A stretch of 64,000 bases of DNA, taken from NCBI GenBank assembly GCA_030425205.1, contig JAUIAP010000031.1, forward strand, positions 1 to 64,000, written 5' to 3'. Below, one piece after another: positions 21,476 through 34,600 of the stretch. The position numbers and the translations under genes were made by a program. This DNA is from Anaerolineae bacterium. GTDB taxonomy: Bacteria > Chloroflexota > Anaerolineae > Promineifilales > Promineifilaceae. The notes beneath the pieces were generated by a model. It did not search any database. It was not told the DNA's origin and worked only from the letters and a program-made list of their open reading frames with translations. Positions within the stretch are counted from its first letter, which is position 1, and each line of letters begins with the position of its first letter.

Positions 21476-21648
21476 CTTAGTACTACAACGAGACTTTGCC
21501 AAAATCCTACGGCTAAAGCCGAAGGCTATTATGCGAAACGCGCTCAAGCGCGTTGTTTGCAGTGCGTTTCAACGCACTTTATGTACCAGCCTTTGGTTTT
21601 AACCATAGGCTCTTTAATCAGTCCATTGAAGTCTCGTTGTAGTCTTAG
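21476..21648. mobile_element. MITE-like element with terminal inverted repeats and four serial hairpins
   Basis: A 15-bp inverted repeat (ACTACAACGAGACTT) occurs at 21482-21496 and, as its complement, at 21629-21643. The direct pentamer CTTAG flanks it at 21476-21480 and 21644-21648, as a target-site duplication would. Inside are four short-loop hairpins in a row: 21506-21525, 21537-21554, 21561-21578 and 21589-21610, with stems of 8 bp including an outer CCT/AGG or GCCT/AGGC pair in two of them. No coding frame is present. It sits 31 bp before the acetyltransferase ATG and could supply its leader. Confidence 0.65.
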
Positions 21649-21679
21649 AACAGGTGGCAAATAACCAAGGAGCTTAAAA

Positions 21680-22510
21680 ATGCAAGCAATGATTGATACG
21701 ACCTCAGCGGAAAAACTACAAAGTGCCTCAATAAAGAATATGACCGCATTCTACTCTATTTATGGGCGCGGAGAGGGCGGGGCTCTCGTATCGACCGCCA
21801 GCAGTGTCTCCTTTTATTCCGGTCTTCCGGGTCCTGTGTTTAATGGCGTTGTCTCCGTCAATATGACATGTGAGGATGTGCGCGCAACGGCGGACAACCT
21901 GCAAGCCAAGCTAAACCAAAAGGGTGGCCCAGCCATGTGGTGGGTTGGCCCGCAAACCACGCCTGAAAACATCGACGCACTATTGGCACAACACGGTTTG
22001 CAACCAGCGGGAGAAGCACCCAATATGGTCCTAGATTTGGCAGAGATGCGTTCCGCGCCTTCCCAGATTGAAAACTTCAGAATTGAAAAGGTCAACAAAG
22101 TCAACAATGCGGCGGGGCAAGCGTTGTGGGCGCGAACGACGGCAAAGGGGTTTGGCGTGCCTGACTTCATCGGTGCCGAGGTAGCAGCAATGGAAGCGAC
22201 CTATAACGATTTACATTATAAGGCAGCCCATCATTACATTGGCTATTTAGATGATGTGCCAGTTGCAGCCTCTGCAATGATATTGGATTCTGGCGTTGCA
22301 GGTATCTATGCTGTCGCTACAGTCCCAGAAGCACGACGCAAAGGGATTGGGGCAGCCATGACCATGTTGCCATTGTATGAGGCAAAAGAGCTGGGTTATC
22401 GCGTTGGTGTCTTGCAGGCTTCAGCGATGGGATTCCCTGTCTATAAAAGGATTGGCTTTCAAGTGATATTTCGGTTTCGGAACTATTTGCAATCTCGACA
22501 GGAAGCGTGA
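21680..22510 (+). CDS. GNAT-family N-acetyltransferase
   Basis: This 276-residue soluble protein starts after AAGGAG. The second half has the acetyl-CoA-binding motif A of GNAT enzymes, VPEARRKGIGAAMTML (Arg/Gln-x-x-Gly-x-Gly/Ala type), preceded by 'AGIYAVATVP' and followed by 'GVLQASAMGFPVYKRIGF', the usual motif-B tail. The N-terminal half is a second, degenerate GNAT-like fold often seen in such two-domain proteins. The acetyl acceptor is not evident. Its 3' end converges on the giant surface gene, separated by a strong hairpin. No TCGGCCGA copy occurs in this gene or its flanks. Confidence 0.82.
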   Translation: MQAMIDTTSAEKLQSASIKNMTAFYSIYGRGEGGALVSTASSVSFYSGLPGPVFNGVVSVNMTCEDVRATADNLQAKLNQKGGPAMWWVGPQTTPENIDALLAQHGLQPAGEAPNMVLDLAEMRSAPSQIENFRIEKVNKVNNAAGQALWARTTAKGFGVPDFIGAEVAAMEATYNDLHYKAAHHYIGYLDDVPVAASAMILDSGVAGIYAVATVPEARRKGIGAAMTMLPLYEAKELGYRVGVLQASAMGFPVYKRIGFQVIFRFRNYLQSRQEA

Positions 22511-22571
22511 CCGTTTGCGGGCTACGACCTTTAGGGCTAGAAACTCGTGACTATGCGAAGCAACTAGCGAG

Positions 22572-22606
22572 AAAGTGACTATGTTGATGGTCAACATAGC
22601 CACTTT
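22572..22606. terminator. Hairpin between convergent genes, likely bidirectional terminator
   Basis: Arms 22572-22587 and 22591-22606 form a 16-bp stem with one mismatch and a 3-base loop. The stem lies between the stop of the acetyltransferase and the stop of the giant surface protein. Each arm begins or ends in AAAG/CTTT, but there is no long T-tract. Confidence 0.6.
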
Positions 22607-22622
22607 AATCTGCTCGATTACC

Positions 22623-25600
22623 CTATTCTCGCTTTTTCCTCGTCAGGACGAACCACCCACTCAATGCCAGCAATAAACCAAACCAGAGGGGTGACAACCT
22701 GTTCACCACCCCGAATTCGGTTAGCGTGAGAGCCAGCGAATTCGGGTTAAGAATGAACTTGTTGTTATCGTGTGACGAGTCGGGCAAGCTGCCATCGACC
22801 ATTGCAGAGAAATATAACGCATCAAATGGGTCACCCGCTTCATTGTCCAACACGATCACGATCACTGCGGACTGCTGCTGCATCAACGTTGGCAACTCAC
22901 AATCGATCCCTGAGATACTACAGGTTCCCATCGTTGTTGTCACGTGTCGCACAGCCAACGATGTTGAAGCAACAACATGTACATTCTCGTTGGCACTCGG
23001 CCCGTTATTGAAGACGGTCAAGGTCACTGTCATGATCTCGCCGGTGCGGACTGTTGTCGTTTGCACCGTGCCAAACAGCGTCAAGTCAGCATAGACGGGA
23101 ACGGTCACGTGATAAGGGCCGCTCGTTGTGCTGTTGCCACCACGATCTGTTGTGTCGATCCAGAAGGTATGGTCGCCGACAGCCTGTGGGGTGAGTGTGA
23201 ATGCCCACTCGCCTGTTAGCTCATCAACTGCCACATCTGCCCACAAATTCTGCTCAGCATCAGTGTAGCCGCGCACCACGACATCTGCGGTCGTGCTGTT
23301 GTCGCTGACCGTTCCGCTGAGGATCGGAGCGGTCATTTCGCTGGGGGTCGGCGTTGCGATGTGCTGCGTGACGGTGATGACAGGCGCGACGGTGTCGATG
23401 TTGAGCGTGAGCGCAACTGGCTCAGCACTGCGGTTGCCCACCTCATCGAGTGATGTAACTTGCAACGTGCGCGTGATGCTCTCCGTGTTTTCTGACACGT
23501 TGAGCAGATAACGCCATGGCCAGTTTACGGTGATGTCGTCTCCCGCTTCCGCGAGAATGAGCTGACTGCGTTGGTAGGTTCCAGCATCGTCATCGCCATC
23601 GTCGCAGAGTGTCAACTGCCATGTCCCTGCGGCATCTTCACCGACGAACGTGCTGAGCGGTTCGGTGGGCGCAACGCGACGGTCATAGAAAGGTCGTCCA
23701 ATGTCGTCGCCGCCGCCAGCAAAGAGTGAAAGTCCTGCGGTGTCATCGAGGAGAATGTCAAAATCGGCCGATTCTGCCCCTGCACTATCATCCCCCACAA
23801 TCACGTTCACCAACGTCCCCTCTGGCGAAATCAGCTCAACCCAAACGTCACCGCGATACGCATGGCTGGCGTTAAAGCCGAGCTTGATATCACCAACGAC
23901 AAATGAACTGCCGACCTCAAACGTGCGGATGATTTCGCCGCCGCCGCACGCCGCGCTGATTTCGTCAAACGCAATCGGTGTAGCGGGGATGTCGTCGATG
24001 ATGAGGAGGTTTTCGGCCGATAACGCCGCCACCGTCGCAAGCGTCTCGCACGACTCACTGTTCGCAGTCACCGTACAGACTTCAACCGCCGTTACGCCGC
24101 TGTTGTCGTCGGCTAAACCCGTGATGGCAACCGTTTCCACACCAACCGTCGCGTCATCCAATGCGGCACTGTCTGGACCAATGCTGACGGTTGGTCGTAT
24201 TGCGTCGACCGTCACGTTGTTGGGTGCCGACCAGTTGCCAACGTGTCCATGAATATCGATGGCGCGTGCGGAGAGGGCAAAGTGGTCGGCATTGATCGCG
24301 CCACGGTTGTCCCACTCGCACGACCAGAAACCACCCTCCCCTTCAACGACACAGGCCAATGCTTGCGTCGCATCGTCAGCGAGGTTTGTCACGATCAGCT
24401 CGACCTGCGCCAGTTGCGATTCGTCATAAACGTATCCCGCAATCGAGACGACATCTGAACCGACCACATTCTGCGGTGTGTCGATGCTCAGGTAGACGGG
24501 CGGCACTGCATCAACGGAGTGATCAACCCAAATCCATTCGAGCGGATCGGCCGAAAGTTCTGCACTCAGCCCATCATCGACAAACGCATCAAGCGTCGCC
24601 CAGCCAAACTCGTCCGCATCGTTGTAGCAGTCATCGGGGTCTTCTGGCTCGTCCGCCATACATTCCTCATAGACCGCCACAATGTCGCTATCATCCAGCT
24701 CACCCACAAACGCAAACGTCGCTGTCTCGCCCGCTGGGATGTCGCCCATGTCGACGATCAGGTTTTCAAACTCGCCCGCATCGAATACGTCTGGCAGATG
24801 GAGCGCGTCCCACGCCGCAATATCGACAACGACCTGATTTGCGGGGCGCGTCCCCTTGTTCTCAACCGTCACGGTGAAGTTGATCTCCTCATCAATGCCG
24901 ACGGCGGGAATGTCTGTATCCAAGAAGCTAAACACGTCATCCTCTGATCCGACATCGTCAAAGATGACGGCATCCCAGAGCCAGAAGAGGCCGCTTTGTA
25001 GGAGGCTGTAGGTGATGCCGTCGGGATCGGCCGAAATTGTCACCGCCAAGCGCGAATCGACAAACTGCCCATCACTTGGCGCAATCCCCGCCCCCATGTC
25101 GAGCCATTGATATTGATGCGTCATCGCAAAGCGGTGGCTTTCGGCAAAGCCGTTTGTGCTGACAACGCGCTCGCTGTTGGCGGGATTATTGTTCGGCATC
25201 GCACCCCACAGACGCAGTTCGTACTCCTCAGAAGCAACCGCCAACATTTTGAAATTGACCGACGTGGGGTCGCCCACGCCCAGTGCATTGAACGGCAGAT
25301 AAAGGGCTGTCGTGCTACTTTCTGTCTGGAACTGTGCGTCCGTCAGCACGGTGTCCAACACCCATTTATCACCATCCCAGCGCATCAAGTCTGCATTGTC
25401 GCTATCTTGAATCCAGACGAGATAGTCCGCTTCATGTGCGTCGAGCGTGCGGGCATTGCGCTGCACGGCGGCCGATTGCTGTTGACGTGCGGTCAACTCT
25501 GGGCGATTGCCCGGCAGATAGATCAGCGTGTCAGCTTGCGTCGCGGGGTACGGGTTGTACAGCGTTGTCGCGCCACCACTGACCGTATCGAAGTAGATGA

Positions 25601-28600
25601 ACAGATCGCCGTCCACATCCCAATCAGCCCCCTGCCAATCAAGCCGCACGCCGTCGGCATCCCAACTGCCGTAAAGCTGTTGTTGTGCCGCCAATGTTGA
25701 CAGCGTTGCGACGGACTCCGTTAGCGCGGTCGTCTGCAACAAACCGATCAGCGTGTCGTCGTTGTGCCAATCGTTGTAATCGAGATTGGTGACAAGATCG
25801 GGGGTCAAAACGCGGTCGATGTAGTAGGGGCCAGAGCTGCTGACCGTCTCGTTGCCGACTGCATCGACCCCAATCAGGTGTGCATACATCGTGGCCTGAT
25901 CATTGACCGTGCCGACGTATTCGCGGTCGGTTGTCGCCAGTTCGGTCAGTTGTTCACGGGTCGCTGTCTCGCTTTCCGTCAACCCCGCATAGAGTTCAAC
26001 GAGATCATCGTCTTCTATTGTCCAACGCATCCGCAACATAGACGCATCGGTCAACGTCTGATAAGTGTTCGTCAACGTTTGCCATGTGCCATCTTGGTCA
26101 TAGGAGAACGCCACATCCAAGAAGGTGGGTGCAGCAATATCGACCGTCACCGTTTCTGTGATGATCGTCTGTTGATTTGCCCCATCAGTGGCACGCACCG
26201 TTGTCGTCATGCTCTCCGCAGTGAGATAGATCGGCTCCAATTCGAGTGACCAATTTCCAGCGGAAACGGTCGCCGCCTGCCACTCGCCGTTGCTGCCAAT
26301 TTGCACATCCACGATGGCATCTGGGTCTGCGCTCGTGATGGTTCCGACTATCTCAGTGGTGAAATAGCGACCCAAATCATCGACCCGTATCAGCTCTGTC
26401 GTCAACGTCACCTGTGGTGGGGCGATGTCGGTCATGATGGATCGTTCGCTGTTTTGTGACATCCGACTCGCTTGAGCAGGTGCGTCACCCAACAACCCTT
26501 GCCAGAGAACAGGTGAATAGGTTTGATTGCCTAGCGTGTCGGTGGCGCGGGTCATGATGGCGAAGCGATCCCTTGTTGTCGGAAGCGGTGCGTTCCACAA
26601 AATGCCGTGTCTTGCGTTGATGGCTGGTTCGAGCGTGGCGGGGTGCCACGTTGTGTTGTTGGCTGATTGCGATAACGCTGCCACCTCTGCATCGCTCAAC
26701 GCTCGCTTGTAGATACGCAGATCGTCAAGCGCACCGTTCAGATAGCCGCCAAGCGATCGGCCGATATAAATCAGTCCGTCATGCTGGGGTCGAACATGAT
26801 TGGACGTTTGCGCGTCGATTTGCCCATCGACAAAGATAGTTTGCACACCGCTGTTTTCGGCCGAATAGCGAAAGACCACGTGATACCAACGATTCGCGTC
26901 TAACACCTGATTGCCAAATGTGTCATTGTCCCAGAACGCCATCAGCCACTTGCGGTCACGCAGAACGAGGTGAACGTTTTGGTTGCTCTCTGCGGTCAAT
27001 CCGCTCAACAGCGGCTCATCGCCACCGTTAAATTGATCGACGTAGAGCCACGCGGCAACGGTGAAATCATCGCCCCCTTTCAAACCGAGCGTCTCACCTG
27101 TGTTCAGAACGACATGATCATCCACGCCGTCGAACTGCATGGCGCGGTCAACTTCTCCCGCCACTGAAACGGGGCAGGTGTTCGTACTACATGTGCCGTG
27201 TAGCGCATTGCCAGAGCTATCGGCGAGTCGCTGGCTGGGTTGTCTGTCGAAAGTGAGATGTAATTTTAGGCGGCCTTGCACATCGGCCGATTGCGCCAAC
27301 CGACCAATCTCCGCCTCGTTCAACGCCCGCTGATACACTCTGAAATCATCAACCGCACCGTCGAGATTTCCGCCCAACGACCCACCGAGATAGACCTTGC
27401 CGACATGCTCAGGCGGTATGTGGTTGACCGTCTGGTTGTCGAGTTGTCCATCAATGTAGATTGCTTGCTGACCTGTGCTGACCGTGTAGCGGAAGGCGAC
27501 ATGATACCAGCGGGCAACTTCCAATTCTTGCGTGCCGAACGTGTCGTTGCCCCAGAACGACATCAACCACTTGCGCTCACGCAAAACGAGATGGACATTC
27601 TTGTTTTGCTCGCCCGTCATACCGCTGATCAACGGTTCATTGAAGCTGTTGAACGCGTCAACACGCATCCACGCCGCCACGGTGAAATCACCGCTGTTAA
27701 AACCGAGTTCATCCCCTGTGGCAAGCTCGACTTGGTCATCCACGCCATCAAATTGCAGCGCATCCTGCCCTTTCCCCGTCGTCGTCGTTGGGCAACCATC
27801 GCCACTGCATGTTCCATGTAGTTGGTTACCGGAGCTATCGGCGAGGGGATTGCCGTCGCCGTCACCCGCGCTGAACTGTTCTTCAAAGCGCAGATGGGTG
27901 ATCGTGTTGGCTTGTGCCTCAATCTGACTCATCGGCACATACGCTACATCGACCGAGCTGATGTCGTCCCTAAACCCCGCTGTCTCGGTGGCGATTCCAG
28001 TGATGCGCTTGCCGTGCGCGGGAGTCAATGCGCCGCTGAGTGCCGCGATCTCGCTGTTCGACAACGGGCGTTGATAAATCCGCAAATCGTCAATCGCGCC
28101 ATCCCAATAGCCGTAGAGGAATCGTCCAACCTGTACCGCATCCGTCTGTTGCGGAGCGAAACGACTCACTGCAACAGCGTCTAGCTGACCATTTAGGAAA
28201 AGCGCAAGTTCGCTTGTCTCCGCCGTATAGCGGAATGTAGCATGATACCATTGACCTGTTTGAACGACTGTTTTGCCACCAACCGAGCTATTCCAGAAAT
28301 CCATGTACAGGCGTTGATTGCGAACGAGCATATGAATATTTTGACCGTCCCCGCGTGTCAAACCACCTACAATTGGTCTACCGATGTTTGTGTCATACGT
28401 CTCAAGATTGATCCACGCTGAAACGGTAAAGTCACCGCCGCCCAAGCCGACTATTGGCGCATCTGGCAGTGTCAGATGATCGTCAACACCGTCAAACACC
28501 AGTGTCGTACCGTGGACACCCGCGCTTGAACTTGCGGGACACGTTGCGCCCTGACAGGTCGCAACGTGTCCATTCCCACTCGCGTCCCAAGCAAGATTTG

Positions 28601-31600
28601 TTTGCGTTAGCTGGCTAATCGGCTCATTCAGCGGCAGGTGAACGCGCATGTCGTTGGGCGATGTGTCCCGCGACAGTTGCGCGACATCAAACTGAGAAAG
28701 CGCACTGTTGAAGAGACGGACATCATCGATCTGCCCTACCAAGTACGGCTTTTCATGAACGTAACCGACGAAGGCGTAGGTGTCGAAGTTGAAGATGGAA
28801 GCAGTAAGCTGCCCTGTTGCACGATGCACGCCATCAACGTATAGGCGTTGTGCGCCAACGTCACCACCGAACGTATGTACCACATGATGCCAACCGTTAT
28901 CAGCGAACGTTTCGGCCGTGCAGATCGTTTCGCTCGTGAAGACAAAAGCGCAGATACGCCCGCCGCTCGTGAAGATGGTGCGATCAAACGCGCCGCCACG
29001 GTCGGTGATCTCGAAGATGCCACAGTCAACACATTCCGTCTTCAGCCACAGCGATGCGCCATAGCTTGTTTCGGAAATATTGACAGGAAGTTGCAGAACA
29101 TCATCAACACCGTCAAAAAGAACGCTCGCTCCCGTTGAGCCTTGCCCTACGGTGATGGGGCAACTTCCTCTACATGTTGCATGATGACCATTGCCAGTTA
29201 AATCTATCCATTTGTTCGTCGCGTCGCGTTTGTCAAAGGGTAAGTTCACCTCTGGTTCTGGTGTCTGCCGCACATTGCGATAAAGTTGTGTGATTTCGTC
29301 TACAGTAATGGCATGGTCGAAGAGATGCACGTCTGACATTCGGCCGAAATACATGCTCCAATGTGCGGCCGAAGCATAGCCACCAAGGAAGTGATGGTTT
29401 ACGCCGTCATAGCGAATGTTGCCGGATGGATCGGCCGATTCAGCGACCAGCACCCCATTTTGATACAGGCGGGTCGTCTCACCATCATAAGTCGCGGCAA
29501 CGTGGTTCCACTGGTGAGGGGGCGCATGTTGCCAAGCTTCCATGCGTGTCACATCGTCGCCGCCGCCCTCCGTCGCCAACTCGAAGAATAAGTTTCCGTC
29601 ATGCGTGCCAATCGCCCAGCCCGCGTCTTTCGCATTGACCTTTTCTATTGCGCTCATGAACCCCATGTTCGGCGCGTAGCGGTCTGGGCGAACCCACATC
29701 GCCACGCTCATCTCTCTTTCAGGGAGAGCCGCGTTTGTTGTTTCTGCGCTGTATGGGAACACCAGCGGTTGATTATTGAACTGCACGCCGTTGGTGCCGC
29801 CGCTACCGACTGGGCAGCCAGTACAAGCTGCTGGCTGAAGGCCAGTGGGCGCACTGTTGACGAACTGCGTCACGCTTGCCACCTCGTTTAACGGCATGGC
29901 GATGAGGTCACCCTCTGCAACGACAAATTGATGCAAGCTGGCAACTGGCGCAGCGTTATCAATGGCAAGCTCGCCAACAACAATCGCTGCGCTTTGGTTG
30001 CCAGCGCTATCCGTCGCCCGCACCTGCACCTGATACCTGCCTGACGGTTCTGCGCCAAACGACGGCAGTTGATACGCTGGGATTTGCCATGTTCCGTTTG
30101 TGACGGTCGCTGCTTGCCATGTACCGCCCGCGCCTTGCAAGCCAACGGGCGACAGTTGCGCCTCAAGGGTTGCAAATCCGCTGACAGCAATGCCACCATC
30201 GCTACCCGTTCCAGATAGTGCGACCGTGAAGCTGCCGTCGCTGTGTGGGTCTGCTCTGATCACGTCTGCGGGCAACGCGGCCGTCGCAGTTGGCGCCGTG
30301 TTGTCAACTTGGAAAGTGCGAGTCTGAATCGCCTCCTCCACAAATCCGACGACATCGGTGGCGCGTGTCCTAATCGTATAGGTTCCCTCTGTCGAGACAG
30401 ATAGCGTATGCGCCCAACTGCCGCCACCAATCGCGGGTTGCCACGCGCCGTTGTTGACGCTCACCTCGACTTTGGCGATACCTGAGGTTGTGTCATCGGC
30501 CGATCCGCCCACGATCAGCGTCCCGTTTGCCTTGATAATCGCCCCCTCGCTGAGCGATGTGACAGAAGAAGTGGGCTTATCGTTGTCAACAACTAAATTG
30601 ACCGTTTCTCGTTGTGACGGCAAGTTGATTGGCACGTTTCGGTTAATTGCAACCTGCGTTTTCCGTAAATCGGTGTTGAATGGAGCCGTGTGAACGCACG
30701 TAAATTTAGTTACACTGGTTATTGAACCCAAACATGCCAAATCTGTCTGTTGATTCGTCGTGAATGTCCAATTCGTTTTCTCCGTCAACCCATACGCTTG
30801 ATCGCTAAACGCTCGATAGTGGAAGCGCGAATTGGTTTGCCAACCGACCAGCCACGCGCCTGAGCGCGGATCGAACGCCACTGCGGGAGATTCGGCTGGG
30901 GTAGCAGCGAGCTGGCGACTACTTCCAACCCTCTCAAGCGTCGTTGACAACGCTTGGCCTACGATTGCATCGTCCAGATTGTACGCAAGCAACATACGCG
31001 CAGATGATGGATTGAAAGCGAGCGTCGTCTCACCGATTTGGGAGGTGGCTGGTTTTTGTATGATGCGACGTTTGGCAACAAGGGAACCTGTCCCATCAAG
31101 CGTCGCTCCCCACATCTCCTTGTTGTTTGGTGAATTGTCTTCCAGCCAAACGGTCGTATAGTTGTCGTTTACCCCAACGATTGCATAATCGGAACTCTCT
31201 CTAGCGTCCGAAAGAACCGAGGGTGGCTCATACGCACCTGAATTTGAAACTGGATGCTTGATCAAGAGTTGACGGTCGTAATCATGGTGGAAACCGTTAT
31301 ATAGAACCACGAACGAATCACCATTGCTTGCAATACGGGTTCCAAAATCAACGTTGCCTGTTGATGGTGCAGCTTGACTATGAATCTGATCAACTGTTGC
31401 TGGATGATGACTGCCTGTCCAAGTATGATCAAAAGCGAGTTTTGAAGGATTGTTTGGGTCTGGCACCAAGCGAAACCGCAGCATCATGAGGTAGTTATGT
31501 ACGCTAAAAAACTCTGTTCTCACGCTGACAAGCACAGCACAAATGTTGCGGTCGCTTGCACACGCAATCGTGGGTGTTCCATATAGGTCTGCACGGCTTG

Positions 31601-34600
31601 GGAAGGAAGGATCTTCATTCGGATCGTATATCGTATAACTAAGACCATTTAGGTGAACATTAACCACCCGAAAAGAGCGTATTGAATGCGTTAACTCCGT
31701 TATCGTCGCCGTTATGAATGGATCATCAACGTCGGTTTGTGAACTGAGCGCGGCCGTTGCACTGCTCTCATCGAGTAGCTCATTGTACGGATCGGCCGAC
31801 TGCACGGTTAAATCTTCAGTTTTAAGCAGATACTCTAGCCGAACAGAGGCTGTGCTAGATACTTCAGCAGGCCCAGAGGCAGCGTTAGGATCAACCGTCA
31901 GTGAGGTGGTGGCAGATGCGGCCGTGCTGTTGGGCGTGTTAAAACCGAGTGGACGGACGACAGAGTCGTGTGCCAGCGCACCACCATACGTGAAAGTCGC
32001 CTCACCACCGCTCCAATAGACATTGGGGAGCGTATTGCTGATAGTCGTCGTCACATTCACATCCTGACCGCCATGCAAGAAACCATCTGCGTCATTGGTG
32101 GTCACGTAGCTTGCCAACGGTGAGTCGTTGACAACTCGTGGGTGGAATCCCTGTGAATCTAATGAATACTCAGTATGGTCTGAAATGCCGTCGCCATCTC
32201 CATCCTGACTGAGCGGGTCTGACGTGACGTGATACAACGTATTGTTGATCGTAATGTCCCAACCGCTAATTTCTTGGGCATCGGTCAAGCCATCGTAATC
32301 GCTGTCTGGATTGGCTGGATTGGTGTTGAGGCGGACTTCTGTTAAGTCATCGAGTGAATCGCCGTCGGTATCGGCCGATTCTGGCGACACCGCAATCCCC
32401 TCCGCCCTTAGAGCCAACTCACGCGCATCTGACAATCCGTCCCCATCTGTGTCCCATTGACTATCGTCTGGATCATTCCCATTATGCAATTGGGATATAA
32501 CACCATCCCCATCTGCATCCAGAAAGCCATTAAATCTGTCATCCCAATTTAGCGTATAACCTTCCCCTTGCGTCTTGTGTAGCGTATAAAACTGATCGAC
32601 AGTAGCTGGCACAACATCAAAAACATATAACTCACCAATGGAGGAGGTAATGAAGTTGCGCTCCGTTTCATCCCCCTTCACGGTACAGCTTTCGAGAAGA
32701 AATTTCACACAGGTAATCTTTCCATTCGCTTGCCCGATATTAAAATAGAGCGGTGCGAGCGAACTGTCGATGCCTGCTTGCAACGTTTTGCTAAACGCGA
32801 CTGCGTCTTGTTTAGAGACGTAAGATACGTGCGGATTTTCAGGCGTAACTTTGCCAGAGTTTACTTCCCAATCCTCACGCATCTGATTTTGCTCCAGCTC
32901 AAACCGATTCAAATTACTGTCACTCAACTCGTAGAACACAGATGCAGAACGCACAATGCTGTCGATATGTTCGACCGATTTTGAATCGGCGAACGGGTTA
33001 AGTGTTGGTCTTAGAAGCGGTTCATAACTTCTATAAAAGTTTGCGCCGCCCTGTCTCAAGCCACCGACAGTCGTGATGGGAAAGCTAACCCGTATCGAAT
33101 TGCCTGCCGCATACCCCTGTCCTCTGTCAAACTCAATATCGGTTCGACCTGTCGTCACTGTGTCCAATTGGAAAAGTGAATTTTCTTCATAAAAAATCGC
33201 TACCGCAATTTTGGAGAGTTGGTTCTTGAAGTCACAGACAGCCCGGACACCAGCAGCACAGAGAAGTGACAAAACACCAGTGACCAGACTGTAGAGAATG
33301 CCAATCAGCGCGGCAAGCAGGAGTCCAGCCACCGACGTTAAGCTGAGAATAAACAGAGCGAGCGCGAAAATTGTGTTTGCCACGGCTGTCAAAACGACCG
33401 TCACTGCGGCTGTTGCCGTCAGCGCACCGTTTGCTGCAAGCAGGATGATTTGAAAGATGGCGACACCCCAAGTCGAGATAGCTGTCAGCACAAACCCAAG
33501 AGCGAGTCCAGCAGTCGCAACACCTAATATTTGGGTCGCTCCTCCCAACACCTGCCCCGTCGCTTGTATAGCTGTTGCCCCCGTATTGACGACCGCCACT
33601 ATCGTTTTCACGACGCTGATGATTGGCTTGACGATACTGATTACAAACTGCACGGCGGTAATGAGTAACAACACGATTGGGACAACCACCTTACTTGTTT
33701 TGGGGTAGAAATATAAGATGATGAGTGTGACGATCACTGCCAAGACAACGGCTGCGATAATCACAATGCCTAGCGTTCCAGCGATAATTTTCCCCACATT
33801 TGCACGGGCATTTTTTAGTACGCCAGTGAGATCCTTTAATATGGATGTAGCTCCGACAATACCCCCTCGTTCTATCGCCTGCTTACCGATCTGCTTTAAG
33901 AGGGGCGTTGTGACGATGCGTGCGAGCGCAACATCATTGACGACAAATTTAATATATGACCTTGCGACAGCACTGCCTATTTTCGTCAAGGTTAGCGCAA
34001 TTTTACTGTCGGACGACAACCCATTGCTTGGGTTATGTGCGCCATCAACGGCGACCACCTGCGTCACGCTGTTGAAAAGTGTCGTGAAGTAAAGCTGGAT
34101 CATCAACAGTTCACCCGCCGCGATCTCTGGGTCTTTGCCCGTTACAGATGTGTCCTCCGCATGGAACTGTTCCAGTACGTCCCAATAAGTGTCCAGCTTG
34201 CACTTGACCCAATCGCCGCCTTCACGACAGTAGGGAACCATCGTCATGCTTGCGACCGTTTGTATCGATTCGGCCGATTGATTGTCGGGATGCAGATCAA
34301 CCGAAAGTACGCGACCCGACCAGTTGACATAATCGCCGCTGTGGGCGAGTGCGTCGAGATTGGTGGCGCGGTAGCTCTCCTCACGCATGTAGAGCAAGGT
34401 TGGATAGATTGGAGCGGCCTCGCTGTAATGGTGGGTGAACGTATCATCGAGAATCCCACGCGAAACGGACGCGCCTAATTGGTAGATCGCCTTATCCTGA
34501 TGCTCGTATGTCTCTGTGGTAACGACTTGAAAAATGTTGGGCAGCCCCCAAGTTGGCTCCTTGTCGGCATTGGGATGATTGTCCCGATCTAAGAGGGATG

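Noticed and set aside
21506-21610. Serial hairpins considered as a CRISPR array
   Set aside because: The units differ in sequence, spacers are short and irregular, and no cas gene is near. The element has transposon-like ends instead.
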